A DNA stretch of 64,000 bases from Candidula unifasciata (GCA_905116865.2 CAJHNH020002035.1:31001-95000); one strand, 5' to 3'. Shown: positions 1-45,710, numbered from the stretch's first letter. Numbers and translations are program-made. The notes: generated from the sequence alone by a model not told the origin.

Positions 1-325
1 GGATGGATTTAGCAGCCATTTTTTGTGTGGCCTGAGGTAGCCATTCCCTTACCAACCCTCATTAGTCATCTCTAGATAAGACATGTAGCTGCAAAATGAA
101 ACTCTAGCAGGTCGACACAGGGCTTCTCATTATGTGGATTCACTGATAACTTCTGGATGCGAATTGATGTCTAATGCTGTGCATTATCTTAACCCTTACC
201 CTTTCACCGTATAAAAATCTTTACAAAATGACCTTCACACACAAAATTTAAAATAAAAAAATGTGACATTTTTAAAAACTGGTAAAGCAGTTCATTATTA
301 TGCACATATTGTGAAGATTTAAAAA

Positions 326-470
326 CATTGCCTGTAAAACTAAGCTTCGTCCTGCTCAGAGCACTAGCTATCAGTATGTTTACATATGGCTGTGAAACAT
401 GGACCTTAACAGCTAAATCCGAAAAGAAGATAAAAGCATCGGAAATGATATCTTTCAAAAAATTCTTAAC
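326..470 (+). mobile_element. Non-LTR retrotransposon RT C-terminal fragment
   Basis: Forward translation gives the motif YGCETWTL followed by a lysine-rich stretch. This motif is typical of the region after the catalytic domain in endonuclease/reverse-transcriptase LINEs. The piece is short, lies in an AGPS intron and has no complete ORF. It is probably a dead 5'-truncated copy. Confidence 0.6.
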
Positions 471-537
471 GTGACATGCAGAGACCACATCACAGATGAC
501 GGTGGTTCATGGTATAATTATTCAACAAATTGGCAAC

Positions 538-1535
538 TATCTTCTTCTTCTTCACTTCCACTTTTACCGCTGTGGGTGTTGAGGGAGATATAAGGTTCTG
601 TTTCTAGCTCTTTTGGCTGCCTCGACCATAGGCACATCGTGCTGTTGTAGAGTTTCTCTGATGTTATCCTTCCATCTTGTTCTTGGTCTACCTCGTGCTC
701 TATGTCCTTCTTCTCTTTCCATGTATGCTTTGTATGGTATGGTGTCACAAGGCATTCTCTCTAAGTGGGCAAATCATTTCACTTGCTGTCTTTGTATGTA
801 ATCCAGAATTGGTTCTGTGCCGACTTGTTCTCTTAAGATCTCATTCCTGATCTTAACTCTTATGGTCACTCCTACAGCCCTTCTCAGACATCTCATTTCC
901 GTGGTTACTAAGTTTCTTTTATGGTTTGTTGTGAGTGACCATGTCTGGCACTGGTAGCACAGAGTTGGAATAAATATGCTTTGAATAAGATGTCTCTTTG
1001 TGCTGATTGGGATTGTCTTATGCTGTAAGAGGGGGGCTAGCTGTCCCAATACTTGGTTTGCTTTACTGCATCTAATGTCAATTTCTTTATCCAATTTCCC
1101 ATCTTCGGTAAATGTAGTTCCCAGATATTTAAACTCAGATGCCTGTTTAATGCCTTTGTATTCTATTGCTATGTTTAGATCTGTCTTCTTTTTTCCTATT
1201 GACATTACTTCTGTCTTTTCAGTGTTGATTCTCATATTATCTGTTTTACATTCTTCATTCATGGATGTTAGATGTTGTTGCAATTTCATGGCTGTATCTG
1301 CTATCAAGGTCTGGTCATCTGCAAAGAGTAATTCGTTGATCTTACTAAGATCTTCATTCATGGGCTTGGCATTCTTGCATATACTGTCGATGTAGGTGAT
1401 AAACAGCAGTGGTGATAAGACACACCCCTGTCTTACTCCAGATGTCACTGTGAAAGGATGAGATGTTCCCTGATTTATTCTAACTACACTTCTACAATCC
1501 CTGTATAAACTTTTGCACACTTTGATGAGGTGTTC
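538..1535 (-). mobile_element. LINE-E: RTE/craniofacial-type LINE 3' half with RT domain and (GAA)n tail
   Basis: The minus-strand frame 1520-774 carries the RT core: GVRQGC, SPLLF, LLFADD (the FADD catalytic box), NTEKTEVM, KYLG and then DYIQRQQVK. After a single in-frame TGA at 774-776 the same frame continues to 564 with HLERMP and RGRPRTRW. That TGA sits where this family normally has W of WFGH, so one TGG-to-TGA change breaks an otherwise open C-terminus. The minus-strand 3' end is (GAA)n, read as cttcttcttctt on + near 541-552. The copy is 5' truncated near 1535 and lies antisense in an AGPS intron. Confidence 0.85.
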
Positions 1536-1574
1536 GCTTACTCCATATGTTTATATCTCATTTTGATTTTTGTA

Positions 1575-1830
1575 GCGGTAAAAAATCCATTGCCGGCTTG
1601 CTAGGCCTGTCGCAACTTCACCAGAGCCCCGTTGGCCAGGACGTTTCGGGGTGACCCAGAGTGGCCTTCATGGCTACCGTAGTGGTCCCGTGGCACGAGG
1701 CCACACCATACTTCGCCCACACCTAGCAATCCCCTACTTTGTCCTGTTACCACCTCTCACGACGAGGACGTGGGGTTGGTCTTTGAGAGGCAACTATAAA
1801 CCTCTTAAATTGCAGTCAAAAGGGGGAAAA
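1575..1830. other. GC-rich unidentified intronic segment
   Basis: About 250 bp markedly richer in G and C than its surroundings, with pieces such as GGCCAGGACG and CGACGAGGACG. It may be an old mobile-element fragment. No coding homology or tRNA-like boxes are recognised. The bases from 1840 to 2200 hold nothing recognisable. Confidence 0.3.
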
Positions 1831-2204
1831 TGCAATAGCACTGACATATAGTAAGATCTAACGGTCTCTTAAAACAACACTACAAGGTACACTGGAGGAA
1901 GAAGAAGCAGACCAAGAAAGACTTTGATGCAGAATCTGACTGACTCGACAGGCCTTAAGCCTTTCGCATCTGACCGCCAAAGGTGGAGGGAGCTGATTAT
2001 ACAGTCAGCAGCAACTGGTGACCCAACGACACGTAGTGTTATGGGATAATGATGTGATGATAGCAATTACCCAAAGGGGAGCAGTTAGTCAACACAGAGC
2101 AGAGAATTAACTGCATTTATTTCCTTTTAAGTTAAAATTTAAAAAAAAAATACTATTGTTGACACTGACTTGTGGCACAAACCAAAGTCATGCCAACCAA
2201 AAAA

Positions 2205-2358
2205 AGTAAGTAAAGATCCCTTTTCACACCATCGGGCATATGGAAAGAGCACCCATATTTGTACAGACCAATCAGCACTAGGTGGGTAATGTGGTCATCA
2301 TTAGCCGGCCATCTTTACTTTCCCAGGACATACATCATGTACCCATTTTAGGCTGTGA
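2205..2358 (-). mobile_element. SINE-A, 3' fragment
   Basis: On the minus strand this matches the body of the tRNA-derived SINE-A seen complete at 32042-32306. Shared blocks are the TACTTTCCC/GGGAAGTA segment, GTGGTCA, and the CAATCAGC segment before the 3' end. The tRNA-like head is missing. Confidence 0.7.
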
Positions 2359-2477
2359 CCAAAAAAGGCATTTTTTTTTTTTTTCTAATTTTAAATCTTC
2401 TTGGAGATTTGCTGCTGTTATCTGGCAGGCCAGGTAGGTTAACAAAATTCAGCTTCAGTTTATTAGGCAACCATAAG

Positions 2478-2612
2478 GCTGACATGAAATCAAAATGCTA
2501 CTGGCACCATTAATATCGGAACTCTTTGCTGGCTGCTGAAGATGGGGACGGAGTGCTTATGGGAATGCCCCGAGGGCTGTAATGTCGGTTCTTAAATCAA
2601 ATCAAAGGCTGA
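2478..2612 (+). mobile_element. LINE-R 3' terminus
   Basis: Contains the conserved 3' block of the RNase H LINE family (ACTCTTTGCTGGCTGCTGAA, then GATGGGGACGGAG and GTCGGTTCTTAAATC). It ends in an AATCAAATCAAA tail. The same block closes the copies at 35.5, 43.6, 45.7, 51.3 and 55.5 kb. Confidence 0.75.
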
Positions 2613-2692
2613 CATGACTGGCAAGCTTGGTAGACATTGTACTACAGATGCTAACAGTAAATGATCTTACCTGCTGTCTGTTCTGATTCTAG

Positions 2693-36813
<34,121 letters not shown>

Positions 36814-37069
36814 GAGAAACTTGTCCAAATTCTCTTGAACTGAGATATGCTGCAGCACCAAATATTTAATTTAAAAAGTTGCGTACTTGTGTAAATATTT
36901 TTTTTTTTTATGTCTTGTTCTTTTTTTGTTATCCTTTTTAAAAAAAAAATTTTTTTTACCTTTGTAACCACGTTTTTTTTTTTTGCACACAACTTTCCTG
37001 TTCGGAACTGGAGCTTAGGATTCTTCTTGTTTTGGATCAAGATTTCCACTAAAAAGTTTAGTTGTTACT

Positions 37070-37240
37070 GTTGAATTATACCCGTCATCAAGCACTCCGT
37101 CCCCATCCTCAGTGGCCGTAGTAAAGTTCCAATTGCAGTAGCAGTCTAATAGTATATCTCTTTCCTGCGTGTCTTCCCCTGAGTGTCAGTCCTCTGCTAG
37201 ATCCCCTGGTCACACCCTGCTGCAGCATCATTCTGTGTGT
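37070..37240 (-). mobile_element. LINE-R 3' end
   Basis: Reverse complement of the LINE-R 3' block: AAGCACTCCGTCCCCATCCT, AAAGTTCCAATTGCAG, TGAGTGTCAG and TAGATCCCCTGGTCACACC. Confidence 0.65.
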
Positions 37241-37309
37241 GCCTCCTGCACTGTTCATGTGCTGTTCTAACACTTCCCGTCCCAGTGTGTCGTTATTTTA
37301 AAGACCTAC

Positions 37310-37475
37310 CCCAGCTGTAGTCTGGGGCCCTAATATAAACCTAATGGTTGAACGAGGCTTCTGGGACACAGTGCCCGGGTGATCCTCATCTGAATGGTGG
37401 CACGTTGTGTCACCAGGTATTGGTTGTTCCTTGTAGGGTCCTGGTGGGGTTGAACGACACACACACATTCATTTC
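37310..37475 (-). mobile_element. Element E copy
   Basis: Shares GGGGCCCTAATATAAACCTA, GGGTGATCCTCATCTGAATG, GTGGCACGTTGTGTCACCAG and GTCCTGGTGGGGTTGAACG with the 56-kb cluster. Confidence 0.75.
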
Positions 37476-38824
37476 TCCTAAAGGATCATGTACCTGTTGA
37501 GCTTACTAGTCACAGTTTTTGTTGAATCAAATGCATTTGTCATGTCTGTTTGCAGAGAAGCTGCATATTTGAGCTGTTCGACATGACATTTGTAAAAGTT
37601 CAGCTTCCCTTTCTCCTGTATGTCACCGATATTTTGCGTGGATCTGTTATACATGTAGAGAGTAGTTTTGTAAATTGCAGTCAGTGTCCTGATGGTAAGA
37701 GATGTAGTTTTGGTGACATGGTTTGTTTCCATGCCAGGTTTTTAGTCGTATTTCAAGCTTTGTGAGATTGTCTGCCAATTAACTGTTTATAGACATTGTG
37801 AAGACAAATCAGATTCTGGGACTTCTGTCACTTAGAAACTCTATGTCGGCCAATGTAAATTTCAAAATCTATTTTTTGGCCGATACTGCCAGCGGCTAAC
37901 TAACTAATGAGTGGAAAATTATAACAGATCTCTTGAGAGCTACCCCAACTTTTCACCAAAGAAAAAGAAGATGATGATTTTACCTTGGTTTTCCCCGCAC
38001 ACATCAAGTACCCAAAATATGTGGGGAACCTTGTATTGTTATCATTTTAAGATAATATTTTATTCTGTTTGTATTGTTTTATGCGTTAGCTTGTGTACCA
38101 GTTTAATAAAATTTGAAATATTTAGTTTAAGTTAAGTTTCACGTTTAAGATTGTAACTTTTTTTATACACAGTGTTGGATTGTGAAGTTTCAGCTACTTG
38201 TATTTTGGCCCGAATGTTGTGTTTCTGTTGTTAGTTTCACTCATTGACATACCAGTGTTGTTTGTTACAGCTTTACTACATTTACCTAATGAGATCACTA
38301 AGTTGCTGTCCCAGCTGCATTATGTGTTATGAAATAAAAGTATAATTTTGATTGAGTGTTGATCGCACATTCATGTGCATTGTGCTGAATTACACTTAAC
38401 TCTTTGAGTCCCAGGGGGTTTAGCATTAGAGGCCTCAGGTGTAGTCAGATAGATGTAAAATCAGCACTCTTGCGTTAATTGGGCTTCTAGGTAGGAACCT
38501 ATGAACATATGATGTGTTCCTTTGGACTCAAAGAGTTAAATGCAGTTATGGTGACTTTCACCAGCATGCGTATTCAGGGCTGATTTGTCATTCTACAAAA
38601 TGCCAAAGACACGCATGTGAATTCCTGCTTCAAGAACTGTTCACCTAACTGCACAGTTTTAATTTGCCACTTCCCAAAGAAAAACATGTTGTTTTTTTAA
38701 AACAAGTCTTTTTTTAGCATATTGCCAGGGCTATGGAGATTTTGAGTGAGAAGTTGAGTGATTTTTCTTCTACAGTACACGTGGAAATAAGTTTGTTCAA
38801 ATCTGCCATTTACTAAAAAACAGC

Positions 38825-39366
38825 TATGTGTGGAGATGAGAATGGATAAAATAGTTACATGTGGAGATGAGAGTGGATAAAACAGTTACATGTGGAGATA
38901 AGAGTGGATAAAAAAAGTTACATGTGGAGATGAGAGTGGATAAAGCAGTTACATGTGGAAATGAGAGTGGATAAAACAGTTACGTGTGGAGATGGAGTGG
39001 ATAAAACAGTTACATGCGGAGATGAGAGTGGATTCAAAAAACAGTTACATGTGGAGATGAGAATGGATAAAGAAGTTACATGCGGAGATGAGAGTGGTTT
39101 AAAAAAACAGTTACATGTGGAGATGAGAGTGGATAAAACAGTTACATGCGGAGATGGGAGTGAATAAAACAGTTACATGCGGAGATGGAGTGGATAAAAC
39201 AGTAACATGTGGAGATGAGAGTGGATAAAACAGTTACATGCGGAGATGAGAGTGGATTAAAAAAAAAACAGTTACATGTGGAGAGAGTGGATAAAGCAGT
39301 TACATGTGGAGATGAGAGTGGATAAAGCAGTTACATGTGGAGATGAGAGTGGATTTAAAAAAATGG
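38825..39366. repeat. ~31-bp minisatellite, about 17 copies
   Basis: The unit is GTTACATGTGGAGATGAGAG then TGGATAAAACA, with A-run length variants and GCGGAGATG alternates. Looser relatives continue to about 39600. Confidence 0.93.
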
Positions 39367-39744
39367 AGATGAGTTCTATGTTGGTGACACTTAGATATAG
39401 AGACTAGAATTGATGACTTTTACTTGTGGACATGCGAGTGAAATTGTGACATTTAGCAATATAGATAAGAATTTGGGAAAGAAGTGGTGACATTTACATG
39501 TGAGTGAAATGCTGACATTTAACATTGAAGATAAGAAGTGGTGACATTTATATGTGGACATGAGAGCGAATTGGTGGCATTTAGCATTTTAGTTGAGATT
39601 TTGTGACATTTATGGTAGACATGATATTGACATCGTCTTAATCATTTGTTGAGAAAAGAATATTTTTCTATATTTACTTGTGGAGGCGAAAGTTTTCAAA
39701 GAAATGTTGAGTGTAAAATATTAGGTTGTCATAACCAGAATGTT

Positions 39745-39770
39745 GGGGGGGGGGGGGGGGGGGGGGGGGG
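39745..39770 (+). repeat. 26-base G homopolymer
   Basis: Twenty-six consecutive G residues. It can form quadruplexes, and its length may be an assembly estimate. Confidence 0.9.
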
Positions 39771-40364
39771 ATTCTTGTTCAGGTAGTTATAGGGTTTGCT
39801 TGGGGGTTTGAAAAGGCATGGGATAGTAGTGTGAGCATTGGCCACACAGTGTTAAGATTGTTTAATGGTGATACTGCCACAATGTGAATGTGTGGGGGAT
39901 AACATGGGGAGATATCACACATGTGTGCTTCACTTGAACATGGTTGGGTGACAAATAGAGGAAAGAAATACAGGTTTTATATATTGTATAGTTTCTGTAG
40001 AAGAATTCTTCCAGATTATCTTGTTTCATGGTTTCTAAAGTATTTGTGGTTAGAACAAGTGGTTGTGCCAGCATGAAAGAAAGAGAAGTGACAGCTGCCA
40101 CTGATATATATTTTAAATGTTTATCTAAATATTGAGTTGTGACTTTTGTGGGTTTGTGTGAACTCAGCTGCTGCATAACTTAATCAAATGTGAAATTATG
40201 TTTCTTAGCTGATGTCATAAAATCTCATAGTAGATGTGGTTTCCTGTCTTTTGCTAGTTGCATAGTTTGTTTTAATTGTCACATAGCATTTGTATAGTCT
40301 CTCTTTTACTTCCTCCACCCATCTCTTTCTTGTTGGGTCTCGTGCAGTCTACTCTAGCTGCTAG

Positions 40365-40520
40365 TTGATTTTGTTCCATTCTGACCAGATGGCCACACAA
40401 TTTCATCCTTTGAGGTTCCGTGAAATAATTCACCGGTACTGTGCCTGCCATTTTTCTTCATTGGCAATTCTGTCTCTTGTTGTTCCAGCTGCATTTCAAA
40501 TCCGGCATGTTGTAATCTGT
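40365..40520 (-). mobile_element. LINE-E C-terminal fragment
   Basis: On + CATTCTGACCAGATGGCCAC is the reverse complement of the GHLVRM-coding segment seen at 6410 and 54080. GTGAAATAATTC and GTTGTTCCAGCTG follow. It is highly decayed. Confidence 0.5.
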
Positions 40521-40547
40521 GACTGTTTTTCTGGGACTATCCATCTC

Positions 40548-40795
40548 TGGGAAGTCGCCCTGGCATTGGCACTTAAAATACCGGCCTGCGGATCTGAAGG
40601 TCATGGGTTTGCATCCTGATGGAGCAAGACTTTTTCTTTTTGACTCCCAGGTGGACTCAGCCTTGAGTGGGTACCAGATGCAGTCCTGGAAAGTAAAGGC
40701 GGCCGTCGTGATGCTGACCACATCACCCACAAAGTACTGATTGGTACTGTATATATAGAATGTGCCCTATACGCCTAAAGGCGTGGAAAAGGAAC
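40548..40795 (+). mobile_element. SINE-A
   Basis: Head GGGAAGTCGCCCTGGCATTG (A box eroded), GAAGGTCATGGGTTTGCATC (B box), GACTCCCAGGTGGACTCAGC, AAGTAAAGGCGGCCG, CTGATTGGTACTG, and 3' CGCCTAAAGGCG. Confidence 0.85.
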
Positions 40796-40918
40796 CTTCA
40801 CATCCACTAATAATAAAAAAAAATGTTAGAAATAATCTAGTTATCTGTGTTATTTTAATGTCTTGGTTTGTCCTCCTAAATACAGTTTTCATTTTAATCT
40901 GTTCTTAACCTATCTGCA

Positions 40919-41290
40919 GGGTGCTGCGTGGTCCTGAGGCATGGTGTCTGCCTTGAGTGCTAGAGGTTCCGGGTTCAATCCCCGGTAGGGGCTGGGATTT
41001 TTTCATGTTGACTGACTTCTAATAATTCCCCCTGGTCTCTGGGTAGTGAGATCGGAAGCCCCTGTGCATTGCTGCGCACGTTAAAAAAATCCCTCGCCAG
41101 TTGGAAATCGAAAAGAGTAGCATAACGGTGCTGCAGGGCAAAATTTGGAGTTTATACAATCTACCCAAATTATTTCAGGATTCTCGCTGGTGCTACAGAG
41201 CCTGTGCACTGTGCTGAGCTTCTTCGGAGGGAGCACTTATGGGTTACTTACTACCCATGTGCCATGATATTGATCCGTTGTTCAAAACCT
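40919..41290 (+). mobile_element. SINE-B
   Basis: GGGTGCTGCGTGGTCCTGAG, GAGGTTCCGGGTTCAATCCC, TTCCCCCTGGTCTCTGGGTA, GTTGGAAATCGAAAAGAGTA and end GTTGTTCAAAACCTC. Fully collinear with 30612-30990. Confidence 0.9.
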
Positions 41291-41577
41291 CAAACCCATT
41301 ACCTATCTGCAATCCTTTTCTCCTTTGTCCCCATAATCTCCCCCTCCATGGAATATGATCCATAGCATCATATTCTCATGAATCCACCTCAATATCTGTA
41401 TCACGCATGTCCTACTAGCACATATCTCTATATCATAGTATAGGCCTACCCAGACATCTTCTAATTTATAATTTACTGTATATCCTTAGGGGCTCTACCG
41501 CCCATGAGATGTGTCGTTTTAGAGTAAGAGCTTCCTAGTCGTTACACTCTCTGTAGGTTTTCTGTGTCCTTATCTAG

Positions 41578-41753
41578 TTCAAGCATCTTTTCCTCACTTC
41601 TTGGCTCACTGCAGTTATCCAATCTTTCTGTAAGCTCCAAACTGGTGATGATAGTTAGCAGCCAGTTCAAGCATCTTTTCTTCACTTCTTGGCTCACTGC
41701 AGTTATCCAATCTTTCTGTAAGCTCCAAACTGGTGATGATAGTTAGCAGCCAC
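41578..41753. repeat. 88-bp tandem duplication
   Basis: GTTCAAGCATCTTTTCCTCA, CTTCTTGGCTCACTGCAG, TTATCCAATCTTTCTG and CTGGTGATGATAGTTAGCAG occur twice in succession with one C/T difference near the start. It is recent. Confidence 0.93.
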
Positions 41754-42337
41754 ACACTTTGATGTCAGCTGATGGAGAGAGTCCTGCTGTCAATATCCAT
41801 ACTGCCATGACATAATTTTTGCCGAATGAGTAACCAGCTGAATCATTTGTTGTGAAGTACTAGTAATGTTTTTAGCACCCAAAAAAACTGGTTGGCCTTG
41901 ACATGCCCTAGTCTATGTTACAGAGGTGTCACGTTTTGTTGTCTTTGATGCTCTCACCAGCAATGTCGCTTGTTCTATATTACACGATGTGAGCTCTTTA
42001 AATGACCCCCAGAACATCTAGAACTAGCCCTGACTCCAACCCCCCACCACCGCACAGCTTCAGCTTATCTCCCACGAGAGACTGCAGCCTACGTCCCATA
42101 GTTTGAAGTAAATTTATGTCCTGCTTGAAGTCAGAGATGTCATTGTGCATATTAAAGCCTTCTCGGACTTCAAGTACGACATGCATTTAGCGCATGTGAA
42201 AGGTCAGCCCGTGTTTGTTTGGGGTGAAAAACGTTACTGGTACCTATTATGAATTACATTTGTATGTGCTCATTTTTAACTTATAACTGTCACCACTGTA
42301 GGTTCATCACTTGAGTTATGTTTGTAACAGTCATCTC

Positions 42338-42822
42338 TGTGAAGTAATACACTCTGTCATCTCTGTGAAGTAATACACTCAGTCACATTTGTGAATTCGT
42401 ACAGTCACATCTGTGAATTCATACACTCACAGTCACATCTGTGAATTAATACAGTCACATTTGTGAATTCATACACTCACAGTCACATTTGTGAATTCAT
42501 ACACTCACAGTCACATCTGTGAATTCATACACTGTCACATCTGTGAATTCATACACTCACAGTCACATCTGTGAATTCATACACTCACAGTCACATCTGT
42601 GAATTCATACACTCACAGTCCCATTTGTGAATTCATACAGTCACATCTGTGAATTCATACACTCGCAGTCCCATTTGTAAATTCATACAGTCACATCTGT
42701 GAATTCATACACTCAGTCCCATTTGTGAATTCATACAGTCACATCTGTGAATTCATACACTCGCAGTCCCATTTGTGAATTCATACAGTCACATCTGTGA
42801 ATTCATACACTGACAGTCATCT
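42338..42822. repeat. 24-28 bp minisatellite, about 18 copies
   Basis: The unit is CAGTCACATCTGTGAATTCA then TACACTCA, with CCCATTTGTGAATTC variants. A 52-bp two-unit period is visible in the last third. Confidence 0.94.
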
Positions 42823-42825
42823 CTG

Positions 42826-43045
42826 ATCGGCTGAGGTGTAGCAGCTAGATGCTCTTCTGCAGATAGGAAGGTCCTGGGTTCAGGTCCTGATGGTGCCGTA
42901 CTTAATTAGGTACCAGGACATTCTTGGGAAGTAAAGGCAACCGGCATGATGTTGACCACATAACCTACCGATTGGTCTATAAAATATAGGTCTAGCCCTA
43001 TATGCCCAATACACAGGAAGGTGTGGGGAATGACTCCTTTACTTA
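42826..43045 (+). mobile_element. SINE-A
   Basis: CGGCTGAGGTGTAGCAGCTA head, GGTCCTGGGTTCAGGTCC B box, GGGAAGTAAAGGCAACCGGC, CGATTGGTCTATAAAATATA, TAGCCCTATATGCCC. The 3' hairpin is eroded (CACAGGAAGGTG). Confidence 0.85.
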
Positions 43046-43074
43046 CAGTCATCTCTTACACTCATTAAAAACAA

Positions 43075-43640
43075 CCATCTCTTGATCACAATGTCTAGTT
43101 TGAGAATGGAGGTGGAGGCAGTCTCTGCTGCCTTCAGCTGGCTTGAGAATCAGCTGTACACACAGGCCGTGATTGTAACTGACTCACAGAGCATCTTGAG
43201 AAAGGTGAAGACAGGCATGCTTAGTGCAGATTGGCAAGCATCACTTCAGAGGTCCCCGGTAGTTAGCATCCTTTGGATATTTTCTCCAGGTCATGCCGGT
43301 GTGTTGGGAAATGAGCAGGCAGACTGGCTGGCTGGCTCTGCACCACTTGGTGGGGAATTGATGACAAGCTAGATATTGTGACGGCCCTTTGAAAACGAGT
43401 GAACAGTGCGGATCACATATAGATCATTACGGTCTGAGAAGAATGGTGCTGCGAGGAGTTACCAGAGGATCTGGCCTACGCTCAACACTCAGGGGAAGGA
43501 TGAGATGGATATACAATGGCTACTGGTGCCATCCGAATGGAAACTTTTGGCTTGCTACTGAAGATGGGGACGGAGCACTTATGAGAGTGTCCCGAGTGCT
43601 GTGATGTCGATTCTAAATTCAACATTTAATGTTCAACATT
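43075..43640 (+). mobile_element. LINE-R, RNase H domain to 3' end
   Basis: The frame 43082-43372 encodes an RNase H domain: SLRMEVEAVSAAFSWLE, VIVTDSQSILRKVKTGM, and SPGHAGVLGNEQADWLAGSA (HxGxxxNExAD motif). A stop precedes the frameshifted continuation (LRRMVLRGVTRGSG), and the 3' block GATGGGGACGGAG and ATTCAACATT tail follow. It is the best RNase H copy in the window. Confidence 0.88.
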
Positions 43641-44117
43641 CAACCATCTCTTGACTTTTATTTGTATACTAATTTGCCAAAAAAATATTTTTTAATTATG
43701 TTTTTTACACACTCATCTGTAACACATCCCTGAGTTACGATAGTATGCACTTTGTAACAATCACTGTGTGTGTGTGCGCGTGTGTGCTTAGAACAATCAT
43801 CTCTGAAGGAATGTGACATAAAAAATGTACATTAAATCTTTGCAGATTAGACGCAAATTTTATGAAATCATTATTCTATACCTCAGCTTTTATGCCAGAT
43901 TTCCTTGCAAAAACATTTCTTCTGTAATTCGCTAATTGTATGCTAGTTGATGTATTTTGTGTGAGGAACAAAAACTTGTCAGCAAGTACTTATCATTGTT
44001 AAGTTATCAAAATGGCCACCAATTTTGTTAATTAAAGCTAGTTTTTGCTATATGCTTTTTAAATTTGTTGGTGTTTTTGTCTCTATATGTGTAGTACAAA
44101 TAGGTATCAGGACAGGG

Positions 44118-44290
44118 GCCGCGTTAGCACAGTCGATAAAAGACTCGTTTCCAAATCCAGCTGCGACTCGCTGCAGCCCACGGCCGGTGTTCGAAACTGG
44201 GCAGTTCCCGGGGTTCACCCACCCTCGAGGTAATGAGTACCAGAGTTAACACTCTGGTGTAAATAAAAGAACTCTGTAAAAAAAAAAGTA
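44118..44290 (+). mobile_element. tRNA-derived SINE (family G)
   Basis: A box GCCGCGTTAGCACAGTCG and B box GGTGTTCGAAACTGG in tRNA spacing, followed by GGGTTCACCCACCCTCGAGG and a 3' AAATAAAAGAACTCTGT end with an A tail. Family SINE-A (minus) directly abuts it. Confidence 0.75.
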
Positions 44291-44540
44291 AAGGACCCTT
44301 TCCACGCCTTTAGGCGTATAGGGCTACCTATTTTTTTTATAGTGCATCGGCACATGATGGGTGATGTGGTCAGCATCACGCCGGCCACCTTTACTTTCCC
44401 GGGACTGCACCCAGTACCCACTCCAGGCTGGGTCGACCTGAGAGCATAGGTCATTTGACAAAAGTCCGGCTCCTCCACAGAGCGAACCCACGACCTTCCG
44501 ATCCACGGCGAGCGTCCAGCCGCTCCGCCACAGGGACTCC
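44288..44540 (-). mobile_element. SINE-A, near full length
   Basis: On + it starts AAGTAAAGGACCCTTTCCAC and CGCCTTTAGGCG and ends GCGAACCCACGACCTTCCGA, CGGCGAGCGTCCAGCCGCTC, which is the reverse of the A and B boxes. Confidence 0.9.
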
Positions 44541-44639
44541 CAAGAATGCTGTAGCTACAGAGTTGCATGCGGGCAGCGACACAGGCAGTTTCTTATCAGC
44601 TGTCCGTACTGGTGGAGAGCACTTATGGTTTATAACCGT

Positions 44640-44905
44640 GTGCACTTAACAGAATACAGTCACAACACTCCCCAGAGAGCCGGCTATTTAACTACCCCTA
44701 CAAAACTGTTGAACACCATCTCTTTGAGTGCCCAAAAATCAGCGAGACTAGAAGAATGCTATTCCCTCCGAGATCAGACAAGTGGAACACCTTGTACGGA
44801 GGAAAAGAACAGCTTGTGAAAACATGCAAATTCCACTACATGGCATTGGGCCAAAGGGCGAAAGCTCATACACCGCTGGATCGATAACAACAACAACATA
44901 ACCGT
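44640..44905 (+). mobile_element. LINE C-terminal fragment with (AAC)n tail
   Basis: The forward frame gives TVEHHLFECPKISETRRMLF, the histidine/cysteine motif that follows RNase H in such LINEs, then GGKEQLVKTCKFHYMALGQR. It ends in ACAACAACAACAT, a tail type different from the GAA and AATCA tails. Confidence 0.7.
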
Positions 44906-45214
44906 GTGCAGTGACGCTGGTTCACATCTCCCAACTTTACCTTTTTTTTTATGTGGTACAAATATGTGTAGAGGCATCTTTGTATCTGAAAGCTAATACA
45001 CACACATCTTTATATCAAAATGTTTCTTTCTACACACATTCCTATACCAGAAATCTTCTGTTTACATGTATCCCTGTATGAGAAGTCTTCTGTCAGTGAA
45101 TATTAGCTAAGGCCCCACTGCAGTATAGTATCCTCAGATCTGAACCTGTCACTTCTCATGTAGGAAACAGATTCCCATACTTCTAAAGTAAGCAGTTTCA
45201 TTCTCCAATTCAGA

Positions 45215-45710
45215 AAGCATGCTGAGGAAGATCAGAACAGGTATGCTTTGTGCAGAGTGGCATGCTTCACTGCGGAGGACATGAGTGAGGAGTATTGGCT
45301 GGATTTTTTCACCAGGTTACATCGGTGTGTTGAGAAATGAACAGGCGGACAGACTGGCTGGCTCTGCACAACCTGGTGGAATACTGACACATGATAGGGC
45401 AGACGTGGTTAGTGCCTTGTGGGAGAGCGTGTACAATTCAGAGGAGCAGAAATCTGGTGAGATTGATGCATTTGGGGGTGACGAGAGGTTCTGGCAGATG
45501 GTCGAGGCTCAGTCTGGTGAGATTGATGCATTTGGGGGTGACGAGAGGTTCTGGCAGATGGTCGAGGCTCAGAGGACAGGCAAGACGGACGTTTGTTTAA
45601 TCAGAATGCTACTGGCACCATTAGTATTGGAACTCTTCGCTGGCTGCTGAAGGTGGGGATGGAGGGCTTATGGAAATGCCTCGAGTGCTGTGATGTCGGT
45701 TCTTGAATCA
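45215..45710 (+). mobile_element. LINE-R with internal 60-bp tandem duplication
   Basis: RNase H remnant (GYIGVLRNEQADRLAGSAQ), then GEIDAFGGDERFWQMVEAQ twice (45453-45512 and 45513-45572), and the 3' block GGAACTCTTCGCTGGCTGCT with an AATCAAATCAAATCAAA tail. Confidence 0.88.

Larger units (their letters stand above)
36814..38345 (+). other. AGPS 3' flank / probable 3' UTR with AATAAA sites
   Basis: AATAAA hexamers occur at 38105-38110 and 38333-38338. The interval contains a minus LINE-R 3' fragment and an element E copy. The UTR is therefore either very long and repeat-containing, or the true poly(A) signal is a variant closer to the stop that I cannot identify. Confidence 0.35.

Noticed and set aside
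1..2692. Earlier AGPS exons inside the window start
   Set aside because: Both strands were searched for the segment preceding GTSVS and for the upstream FAD-domain motifs. Only LINE/SINE sequence and unassigned intron were seen.
43082..43372. Host ribonuclease H gene
   Set aside because: The domain is followed by the LINE-R 3' block and repeated in at least four decayed copies in this window, so it is a retrotransposon domain.
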